Assembly (NCBI RefSeq): GCF_040115645.1
Contig: NW_027096013.1
Coordinates: forward strand, 1,240,001-1,304,000
DNA: 64,000 bases
Direction of reading: 5' to 3'
Origin: Euwallacea fornicatus
Lineage: Eukaryota; Arthropoda; Insecta; Coleoptera; Curculionidae
Shown here: one piece after another, positions 38,257-45,984 of the stretch
Position numbering within the stretch: position 1 is the first letter of the stretch
Layout: every line of letters begins with the position of its first letter
Program-made: the position numbers and the translations under genes
The notes under the pieces: model-generated
What the model saw: only the letters and a program-made list of their open reading frames with translations
The model's database searches: none
What the model was told of the DNA's origin: nothing

Positions 38257-40489
38257 ATGATGAGTACTGAAAAAAACAAAACACCCCAGGTAGGTAAAAA
38301 TCCTGCCGCAAGCCTCGATGGCCACCGCCGGCCCCGTGGATTCCGGGGGGGGGGGGGAGGCAGAAATACTCTATAAGGGGTGAGGAGAGAAGGGGGAGAA
38401 GAACATGATCAGTAGGGACGAATGGTTGGAGTGCACGGTGGAAGGAACAGAGGGAAGGAGAGATAGTATAGGGGAAAGAGGAAAAAAGGTAAGTGTCGCA
38501 CGAGAAAGCGATAAGATAAGGAAAAGGAGTAACATGGCGGAGGATGAAGGAAAAGGTGAGTTACCTTATAAGAGGAAGGAGTGTTTGGAGGTGTACCTCT
38601 TAAAAGAAGGACTGGGGGCTATAACCAAACTAGTAAACGGATTGAAAGGGTACATCAAAAGCAATACAAAAAGGGAAATAAAAGAGATTACGGGAAAACT
38701 AGAGAAACAAATTAAAGACTTAAACAAAAATATAATTAAAGACTTTATAAAAAAAAAAAAGTATGAAAGGCTGGAGATTCTCACGTACTAAGAGGACGTC
38801 CAGTCAGAAGTGGGGGGGGAGCGACCTGAAGCAGTGAAAAGTATGGTAAGTACAGAAAAAAGAGAAATAGGTACGCAGACTGGGGAAAAGGAGAGAACGG
38901 ATAGGTATGAGGAGTTTGTGAAGCAGAAAAATAGGGAGTGGAAGGAGGAAGAGTACACGAATGCGAGGATAGAGGTAGGACACCTGCTGGAAACGGGTGG
39001 GAAAGGAACGAAAGTTGTGGTTGAGAGGCCAGGAGTGAATGGGAAAGAGATGGATGTCTGGGTAAGGTTTAAAAATAGAAACAGAGAGTGCTGGAGGAGA
39101 TAGAGGAGGACATTGGGGTTGCGGAGTTCAGCAGTAGGGTTTAAAGGAAAGGGAAAGAGATGGAAGAAAATAGGAGTAAAATCATTAAAATTAGGTATGC
39201 AGGAAAGGAGGAGGAGTTTGTCGTAGTACGTACGAACACAAATGATACAATACACCGAGATGTTAATGATGAGAAGATTTTATTGAAAGTACTGGTGTTT
39301 CTTTTTTTGTACTAAAACTTATATATCTAAATTTGACATACACTATCTATTCAAAAAAACGTTAAAAATGTAATTATAAATGGTGGTTTACTAAACCTTT
39401 GACAAAACCATCTAAGCAACAAAAATACCTATAAACAACTACCCGTCGACATTATTATAAGGGAACCATTTACTGGTACCGGTATTAGGTAAATGATTTC
39501 AAACCTTGACCTAAACAAGGTATACCACAAGTTATTTGAGAGGCTACTGGAAGTAAGGAGGGAGACGGAAGGGGAAGAAATCATAGGAATGCACGGGCTG
39601 GAAGGAATGAAAATGGACAGATGGAGGAAAATGGTTGAAAGAGTGCTGCATGGAAATGGAACGAAGGCAGTAATATATGAGAAAACGGAAGGAAGAGTAA
39701 GTAAGGAGAGGAGGAAGAGAGAGAAAAGGACCTATGCAATGATTGTCGATAGAACCACCACCTTGTCGATAGAAGGAAGGATGAGGGAGGAAATGATGCG
39801 ATTCGGGAAGTAAAAAAGATACTGAATGAACTGCGTGTAGAGGAAGAAGTGACTGGAATCAGAATGAGTAAGGATGAAAGAGTTGTGGTGAGAATGGGTG
39901 AGGAGGGAGGAAATATAAATAGTATGAGTGGGACAGTAGGAAAGATGATGGGAAGGAATGTGAGAGCTGTAGGACCAGGTATGAATCAATGGATGACTTT
40001 GTTTGTCAGAGGGTTGGATAATTCGGCTAAAAGGGCAGATGTGGAAAAGGCGCTGACGGAGAGAGTGCAAGGGATGTGTAAGAATGATTTTAGCGTGAGA
40101 GAATTAAGACCTATGTGGGGGTGTATGCAAGCATGCACAATTAGGGTAAAGAAGAGATGGGGGAAGATTCTTTTGGAGAATCCCAACATCAAGATAGAAT
40201 GGGCTGTGTGCAGAATGGAGAGGAGATTGAGAGTGAGGAAGTGTTTAAGGTGCTGGGATATAGGACATATGATTGCGGAATGTAAAGGGGAAGAGAGAAG
40301 GGGGTGTTGTTATAGTGTGGGAAAAAGGGTCATGTAAGGAAGGAATGTGAGGAGAGGGAGTGGTGTGTGCTGTGTGATATGGAGGGACATATGACTGGGA
40401 CGGGGAGATGTGGAGCATTTAGGAGGGCTATAGGGGAAGCGAGGGCTGCTGAGAGAAGGTCGGTAATGTCTCCGGAGGGGGGAGGGTAG
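38257..40489 (+). pseudogene. Decayed ORF1 (Gag-like, CCHC zinc knuckles) of copy A
   Basis: ORF1 of R1-clade elements makes an RNA-binding Gag-like protein. The start at 38,257 gives MMSTEKNKTPQVGKNPAAS, matching the copy B ORF1 start, and is soon broken in a 13-G tract (38,345-38,357). The frame resumes from about 38,405, with a Lys/Glu-rich coiled-coil-like stretch at about 38,620-38,760 and a stop at 38,789-38,791. GTQTGEKERTD parallels ATQTDTAEERR in copy B. Further breaks are a frameshift and stop near 39,090-39,140, an insertion at 39,297-39,470, a shift near 39,790 and a 1-bp loss near 40,310 inside the second knuckle. Conserved are FVRGLDNSAKRADVEKAL, the first knuckle CLRCWDIGHMIAEC, and the last knuckle CVLCDMEGHMTGTGRC followed by GAFRRA. 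The stop TAG is at 40,487-40,489. It is non-functional as it stands. Confidence 0.85.
39297..39470 (-). mobile_element. Small AT-rich insertion (174 bp) in ORF1 of copy A
   Basis: The 7-mer TACTGGT stands on both sides (39,290-39,296 and 39,471-39,477), as expected of a target-site duplication. Removing 174 bp plus one repeat rejoins the Gag-like reading DEKILLKVLVPVLGK. Read on the - strand the insert ends in ACAAAAAAAGAAAC, an A-rich tail, which suggests a SINE or a severely truncated LINE. No tRNA-like head or terminal inverted repeat is evident. The family is unknown to me. Confidence 0.5.
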
Positions 40490-40702
40490 GTACCATTTGT
40501 GTTTTTTTTTCTTTTCCACCCTCCCCCTGAAGTAATGCCTAACGGCGGTTCTGGGGGGGATCCAGGGTGAAGAGAGGAGGGTTTTTAGTGGGTAGGCGTC
40601 TCCCTCCCAGGAGATAAATCCCACATAACCCGGTCGCCTATCAATCAGACCGGGTACCTTTAGAAAGATTTCCCCCTCTATAAAAAAAAAAACAAAAAAA
40701 AA
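40490..40702 (+). other. 3' UTR and A-rich tail of copy A
   Basis: After the ORF1 stop there is a short T-rich run. CCCTGAAGTAATGCC then starts the same 3' UTR as in copy 1. The 8-bp stem ACCCGGTC / GACCGGGT is at 40,628-40,655 with a 12-nt loop that differs from copy 1 in sequence. The tail is 11 A, C, 9 A. Confidence 0.8.
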
Positions 40703-40876
40703 TGTTAATTCGGTTTAGTTCGGGTTTATTCGGGTTAATTCGGGTTTAATCGGGTTAATTCGGGTTAGTTCGGGTTTATTCGGGTTACTTCGAGTTTATT
40801 CGGGTTTGTTAGGGTTTATTCGGGTTACTTCGGGTTAGTTCGGGTTTATTCGGGTTACTTCAGGTTTATTCGGGTT
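40703..40876 (+). repeat. 10-bp tandem repeat TTCGGGTTNN, about 17 units
   Basis: Starting at 40,709, units such as TTCGGGTTTA, TTCGGGTTAA, TTCGGGTTAG and TTCGGGTTAC follow each other with no indel. Units ending in TA tend to alternate with units ending in AA, AG or AC, giving a weak 20-bp period. The array lies exactly between the A tail of copy A and the first base of copy B, whose CC replaces the last two bases of the final unit. The strand shown is G/T-rich with GGG in each unit, as in telomeric repeats. It is not a telomere motif I can identify, so a telomere role is only a possibility. Confidence 0.9.
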
Positions 40877-41801
40877 CCTGTGGGTTGAGCAACCTATCAG
40901 GCGCGTCCCCCGGGTGGCGGATAGGGGAACGGCCAATGCTCCTTGCGGGGCTTTGGTTAGTGGAAGTGATAAGTGATGGCTGCAAAGTAAAATTTGCAAG
41001 TCCGGAACGAAAACTTCTGCCGTGGACCAGCTCAGTATACCGTAAACATCTAATGTGCTTCGGTAAAATGGCAGGAATGTTGTTTTACCGGGACTGCTTT
41101 GGGTGAGCGGGGATCTTTCAAGATCGCGTGGTGAGGCCACTATAAACACCTTCCAATTCCCATGGTGTGGTGCGCGTCTAAGGGATGCAAGGCTGGGGGG
41201 AAGTCCAGCTCCGAGCGGCCCCGTAAAGATTCACCTTGTGAATTCAGACTTGGCGAGTCTGCGGAACTTTAACTGAAATTGTACTTACCTACCAAAGTGG
41301 AGCTTCTCCCAACTTACCCCTAATCCTCGCAAACTTCCGCTCTTCGGAGAATCCTTAATCGTCCTATCCAAAGATCATACCGTAAACATTCGACTGGTAC
41401 TGATGGGGGCTGCAGGGATGGGGTCATCATCGGGGCGAATCGGGTGAGCGGGGGCCCCCCTGGGGGCCGGGTGGTGAGGACACTCTAAATACCTTCCAAA
41501 TCCTAAGGTGGGGTGCGCGCCGAAGGGATGCATGGCTGGATGGAAGTCCGGTCCCTAGCGGCCCAGTTAGGGTTCACCCTCATTCAGTGAACATAGGTGT
41601 GGCGAGCCTACGGATACCTAAGCTGGAATTGTATCGAGTCCCAAGTGCAGTTTGTCCAATAACCTTATCCTTGATGAATTCCGACTATACAGAGTGTCCT
41701 TGAAATTATCCAGAATCCTGAAAGAACCCATCCTGATATCCTGTGCTTACCCAAAGACTAACCTGGATGGAAGAGATGAGGAGAAACAGATTTAAAAAAA
41801 A
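40877..41801 (+). other. 5' UTR of copy B with 350-bp tandem duplication
   Basis: It starts with CCTGTGGGTTGAGCAACC, in which GGTT and AACC can pair around GAGC. The segment beginning ACCGTAAACAT at 41,039 is repeated at 41,389, 350 bp on. The two halves share GTGAGCGGGG, GTGGTGAGG, TGCGCG and ACCTTCCAA in order but are well diverged. Copy A has only one such unit. Tandem promoter-bearing units are known from other non-LTR elements; here the function is inferred. Confidence 0.8.
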
Positions 41802-43953
41802 ATGAACATGAGTGACTTGAAAAACGAGTTACCCCAGGCGGGTGATAATCCCGCCGTTGGCTCCGACCGGGTGAAAGCCCCGGTGACCAACGCTGGCCCC
41901 AAGGATTCTGGGGAGGGCCACAGCCACTTGAGACGGGGAGAGACGTCCGCGCAGAGGGAGGAGGGAACAGGGAGGGGTGGGTTTGCGAGGAGTGACAAGC
42001 TCCTGCGGACGCCGCCTATGAAGGCGAAACAGGTGAGTGAGGGGGATGAGGGGGCGATGGAAGAGAAGCTCTCCGACGCCTCTCAGGAAGAGGTGCCCCA
42101 TCTCACGACTACTCCCCAGGGGGGGAAACGGGGGAGGGCACAGGAGAGCTTCTCTCCCATGGCCGACCGTAGGGCACTGGAGGAGAAAGTGCAGGACCTG
42201 GATCAGGTCGTGAAGAGCCTACGGAAACCGAACCAGGAGATCTTGGACGCTGTAATGGCGGTCAAGAGTGCCCTGCGTACGGTTAAACGTAGGGAAAAGA
42301 TGGAAGAGGAACGGGAAAAGGAGCGGGAGAAGCTCCTCGAAGAGGTAAGGGAGCTGCGGAAGCAGCTGGAGAGGGTCCAAGGGGGGCGTAAGGGAGGTCT
42401 GGAGACAGCCACCTGGGCCACTCAAACGGACACGGCGGAGGAAAGGCGCATGGAGGAGCAGCGGGAAAGGATCCGCAGTCTCGTCGCTTCCGGGGAGCTG
42501 ATGGAGGCTCTTCGGGAAAGGTGGGAGGCGGCTCTGTTCCAACGGACGGAGGTGGCCTACGGGGACCCCATGTCGGAGGGGTACCGGAGCGACTTGGGGG
42601 TGATAGTGGGGGAGGAGGACAGTCCGCTCAAAAAGCGAGTGCTGGCCGGGCTTCCCAAGCTGGCTGAACTGGGGGGCGAGCACGAGGCGGGGACGACCCC
42701 CTTCCTTGTGCAGACCTGCCGGTTGCGCAAGGGTGGGAGGACGGAGACGCTCGAGCGCTTCGTCTTTTTCCACCAGATGGGTGGGGACATGGGTCCGGAA
42801 GCGGTCTTCGGAGCGCTGAAGGAGCTCGTGGGAACTGCACAGAGGGAGGGAAGGATGAGGGTGCTCGTCCCCCAGGTTCCGGGATCCGATCCCGGAAAAC
42901 TCAGGAAGCTGGGGGAGCTTGCTGCCGAGGGAACTAACCTAAAAATTTGTTTCTATTGGCAGGAAGAAAAGGAGAAGGCGCAAGGAGCGGGAAAGAGGGA
43001 AGAGGAAGGGGTGATCTTCGTGGCGAGGGAGGAAGGCACCTCCTACTTGGATGCCCTCAAGAAGGTGAGGCAAGTGGTTGCCAGGGGCGGCCAAGAGGTA
43101 AAGGTCAGCACCGTCAGGGAGACGAAGAAGGGGGAGATGCTACTGACGGTGCCGAAAGGAGGACAGGGCGGGCAACTGCGGGAGTTGCTAGCCAAGGAGC
43201 TGGGCCCGAACAGGGTGAAAGGGGGACAGGGAGGTCGGCGGCCTTCCAAGTGCACGGCCTCGACGCAGTCGCCACCGAGGAAGAAGTGGTGGGGGCGGTG
43301 GCAACCGCGGCTGGAGTGGAGAAAGTGTGGCTAAGGCTGCTCAGTCTCCGTCCAAGTTTCGGAAGCTGCCAAACCGCCACTCTTCTGGTGGAGGGCGAGG
43401 CGGTCAGACGGGTGAGGAGGGTCACCGAGGTGCAGGTGGGTATCTCGAGGTGTCGTTTGAAGGAGCGGCGGGAAACCGATCGCTGCTTCAGATGTTGGGA
43501 AAGGGGTCATAGGGCGACCGAATGCAAGGGAGAGGACCGCTCACGAGGAGCGTGCGCGTGCACGAGGTCCTTCATACCCCGGATCCGTGCGTGGTACGAG
43601 TGCGAGTGGACGAAGAGCGGGTACATGTTGGCTCAGGTTTTAACCGGACACGGCGTGTTCGGGAAATACCTGAAGCGAATACCAGTCGAGAGAAGTGCCG
43701 AATGTTGGTTTTGTAGCGAAAGGGAAGACACACCGGAGCACACGCTGTGGATGTGTCCGGAATGGGAAAGCTATCGCGCTGAGGCAAGGGCGGGAGGCTC
43801 GACCTCAACCGAAGTACGATAGGGCATGAGCTGGTTGAAAGTAAGAGCAAGTGGGTAGCGTTTGAGGGCCTGATAGAGAAGATCTTGAGGGCCAAGATTG
43901 TAAAGGAGAACGGGAGGAAGAAGAGTGGGGTGCGGAACCTTGTCCGTACCTAG
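41802..43953 (+). pseudogene. ORF1 (Gag-like) fused to ORF2 C-terminus, two frameshifts (copy B)
   Basis: The ATG at 41,802 follows an A-run and opens 510 codons. The first part is Pro/Gly/charged, then comes a predicted coiled coil at about residues 125-200 (EKMEEEREKEREKLLEEV and neighbours) and ATWATQTDTAEERRMEEQRE. Near 43,220-43,235 the frame must change to read FQVHGLDAVATEEEVVGAV, the counterpart of FVRGLDNSAKRADVEKAL in copy A, followed by the knuckle CFRCWERGHRATEC. Without any stop, CACTRS then leads into FIPRIRAWYECEWTKSGYML, matching the ORF2 tail of copy 1 (VFVPRVRQWSECEWAKPNY). The finger CWFCSEREDTPEHTLWMC follows. A second frameshift near 43,790 precedes GRLDLNRSTIGHELVESKSK and the stop at 43,951. 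The fusion itself is in frame; the two shifts make the present copy defective. Confidence 0.85.
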
Positions 43954-44123
43954 CTTGGGGGGAAAAGGACGCCCTGATGTAATGCCGAGAGGCGGTTCCG
44001 GGGCAGAAGAGGGGAGGTGAGTTTAGTGAGTAGGCGGGCGACGTAATGGTCGGTCGAATCCCACACTATCCGGTCGTGGACCAGGCCGGGTGTCTTAAAA
44101 AGATTCCCCAACCTCGAAAAAAA
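43954..44123 (+). other. 3' UTR and short A tail of copy B
   Basis: It is a diverged version of the shared 3' UTR, with CCCTGATGTAATGCC, GGCGGTTCCGGGG and AATCCCACA. The stem-loop at 44,068-44,091 is ATCCGGTC with GGCCGGGT, 9-nt loop. Its two differences from copies 1 and A (C to T on the left, A to G on the right) both keep pairing as G-U. It ends in seven A. Confidence 0.75.
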
Positions 44124-44163
44124 GAGTTAGTTCGAGTGTATTCGATTTAATTCGGGTTAGTTG
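44124..44163 (+). repeat. Degenerate TTCGGGTT-type repeat remnant
   Basis: About four units are recognisable (AGTTCGAGTGTA, TTCGATTTAA, TTCGGGTTAG). They resemble the 10-bp repeat at 40,703-40,876 and separate copy B from copy C in the same way that the longer array separates A from B. Confidence 0.65.
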
Positions 44164-44578
44164 TGGGCCGTCTATGACGGGTGGATGAAAGTGTTCATCC
44201 CCAGAGTCAGATGGTGGTTCGAATGCGAATGGGCTAAGCCCAATTACGCCCTGTCGCAGGTTTTCACCGGGCACGGCGTGTTCGGGAAATACCAGCGACG
44301 AATAGGGATAGAGCGAAGTGACCACTGCTGATTCTGCGGGAAAGAAGAGCATGGTGTGAGTGACACTCCCGAGCACACGCTATGGGAGTGTCAGGTATGG
44401 GAGGCCGATCGCGCGGAAGCCAGACAGAACGGACTCAGATTGGACCGAAACGTGATCGGCAGTGAAATTGGAGAGTCGGAATGCAAGTGGAATGCGTTTG
44501 TAAGAATGGTTGAGAAAATCGTGAATGTGAAACGTACGAGAAAGAATGAAAGAAGACGAATGTTACAAGGAGAAGTCA
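44164..44578 (+). pseudogene. Truncated ORF2 C-terminal fragment (copy C)
   Basis: About 413 bp align without gaps to 27,750-28,162 of copy 1 (constant offset 16,415), at roughly 90 percent identity by eye. The left end is cut at TGGGCCGTCTATG next to the 10-bp repeat remnant. The right end is cut at GGAGAAGTC, before the ORF2 stop and 3' UTR, where satellite B begins. In the finger, the codon for W of CWFC is TGA, a nonsense change; DTPEHTLWEC remains readable downstream. It is a dead fragment. Confidence 0.9.
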
Positions 44579-45417
44579 ACTAACAATACTGAGTTTACAA
44601 ATTGTCAAATCCGTCAAATCGGCGAGATTCGTCGGAAATTGCCCGAAAACCACGATTTGGTGTTATTTCGCCAACGCTACAACCAATTTTGTTCAAATCG
44701 TGTCCTTTTGGCAAAATAAGCATAATAAGGCCTTAAACGGCAAATAGTCACTTTGGCTTTAATAGAAGGGGCACTTTTTGACCAAATCGTACAATTTGGC
44801 GATATTTCGCCAACGCTACAACAAATTTTGTTCAAATCGTCTCCTTTTGGCAAAATAAGCATAATAAGGCCTTAAACGGCAAATCGTCAATTTGGCTCTA
44901 ATAGAAGCGGCACTTTTTGTCCAAATCGTACGATTTGACGTTATCTCGCCAACGCTACATCCAATTTTGTTCAAATCGTCTCCTTTTGGCAAAATAAGCA
45001 TAATAAGGCCTTAAACGGCAAATCGTCAATTTGGCTCTAATAGAAGCGGCACTTTTTGACCAAATCGTACGATTTGACGTTATCTCGCCAACGCTACATC
45101 CAATTTTGTTCAAATCGTCTCCTTTTGGCAAAATAAGCATAATAAGGCCTTAAACGGCAAATCGTCAATTTGGCTCTAATAGAAGCGGCACTTTTTGTCC
45201 AAATCGTACAATTTGGCGATATTTCGCCAACGCTACAACCAATTTTGTTCAAATCGTCTCCTTTTGCCAAAATAAGCATAATAAGGCCTTAAACGGCAAA
45301 TCGTCAATTTGGCTCTAATAGAAGCGGCACTTTTTGACCAAATCGTACAATTTGACGATATTTCGCCAACGCTACAACCAATTTTGTTCAAATCGTCTCC
45401 TTTTGGCAAAATAAGCA

Positions 45418-45666
45418 ACTTATATTTCTTTACTCGTTGGGAGCAATAAAAAAAATGATTTATTTATTTTAAAATTATTACAAGTTCAAATAAATGCAAA
45501 AATTACGTTACACTATCAGTTACGAGCTTCAATCACGACAATTACACAAAGAATGTTAATTTACTTAAATCTACTCCTTTTATATAAAATAAAGTTCATA
45601 GTCAGCACTATTGCATCCTGGCCGTGCGCTTCCCGCGGTGTTTCGTGGAATCCGTGGATGGTAATT
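45418..45666 (-). mobile_element. 249-bp solo-LTR-like insertion in satellite B
   Basis: The satellite is interrupted inside AAAATAAGCATAATAAGG. AGCA stands on both sides (45,414-45,417 and 45,667-45,670), a 4-bp target duplication. The spacing of flanking satellite landmarks exceeds the expected value by exactly 253 bp, that is 249 plus 4. Read on the - strand it begins AATTACCATCC, has a TATA-like TATATAAAAG (45,578-45,587), then AATAAA signals (45,459-45,468), and ends AAATATAAGT. This order resembles U3-R-U5 of a small insect LTR, though the ends are not TG...CA. There is no coding sequence. A MITE is less likely because the ends are not inverted repeats. Confidence 0.55.
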
Positions 45667-45877
45667 AGCATAATAAGGCCTTAAACGGCAAATCGTCAAT
45701 TTGGCTCTAATAGAAGCGGCACTTTTTGGCCAAATCGTACAATTTGGCGATATTTCGCCAACGCTACAACCAATTTTGTTCAAATCGTCTCCTTTTGGTA
45801 AAATAAGCATAATAAGGCCTTAAACGGCAAATCGTCAATTTGGCTCTAATAGAAGCGGCACTTTTTGACCAAATCGT

Positions 45878-45984
45878 GTAAATCGTACGATTTCGTGCTA
45901 TTTCCGTCATTCCTAACAATACTGAGCTTTAAAATAGTCAAATCCGTGAAATCGGCGAGTTTCGTCGGAAATTGACCGAAAACC
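45878..45984 (+). repeat. 107-bp module inside satellite B long monomers (first full copy)
   Basis: The module starts GTAAATCGTACGATTTCGTG and ends GACCGAAAACC. It splits CCAAATCGT from ACGATTTGG. Further full copies start at 47,236, 47,899, 48,979, 50,893, 52,390, 53,192, 55,245, 55,769, 56,432, 57,095, 59,009, 59,672 and 62,420, and a copy lacking its first 36 bp opens the array at 44,581. It contains its own 14-bp palindrome AAATCGTACGATTT. No coding capacity. Confidence 0.9.

Larger units (their letters stand above)
37732..40702 (+). mobile_element. R1-clade-like retroelement, copy A: 5' UTR + ORF1 + 3' UTR, no ORF2
   Basis: The order is 5' UTR (37,732-38,256), a broken ORF1 with three CCHC knuckles (38,257-40,489), about 35 bp of T-rich sequence, then a 3' UTR homologous to that of copy 1 (from about 40,525) and an A-rich tail (40,682-40,702, one C inside). 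Nothing of the endonuclease or reverse transcriptase remains between the ORF1 stop and the shared 3' UTR. The element is therefore gag-only. It could be a lineage that lost ORF2 and is moved in trans, or a single deletion copy. It is more AT-rich in ORF1 than copy B, so it is a distinct subfamily. The left flank is satellite A'; the right flank is a 10-bp repeat array. Confidence 0.85.
40877..44123 (+). mobile_element. R1-clade-like retroelement, copy B: internally deleted, ORF1 fused to ORF2 C-terminus
   Basis: It has a complete-looking 5' UTR (40,877-41,801), ORF1 from 41,802, a deletion junction near 43,565 inside the zinc-knuckle region, the last part of ORF2 (about 43,566-43,953), a 3' UTR and a short A tail (44,117-44,123). 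The whole endonuclease and reverse transcriptase are gone. It lies in the same orientation as copies A, C and 1, and is GC-rich like copy 1. TTCGGGTT-type repeats lie on both sides. Confidence 0.9.

Noticed and set aside
38566..40624. Antisense Ser/Phe/His-rich frames over ORF1 of copy A
   Set aside because: Products of the purine-rich sense strand of the decayed Gag; no recognisable protein.
40703..40876. Calling the 10-bp repeat a true telomere
   Set aside because: The unit is not a known telomere motif to me, the array is short and interstitial, and it is flanked by retroelements and satellites on both sides. Kept only as a possibility.
41829..43425. Antisense Pro/Ser/Arg-rich frames over ORF1 of copy B
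   Set aside because: Reverse readings of a GC-rich Gly/Glu/Arg-rich Gag-like ORF; no domains.
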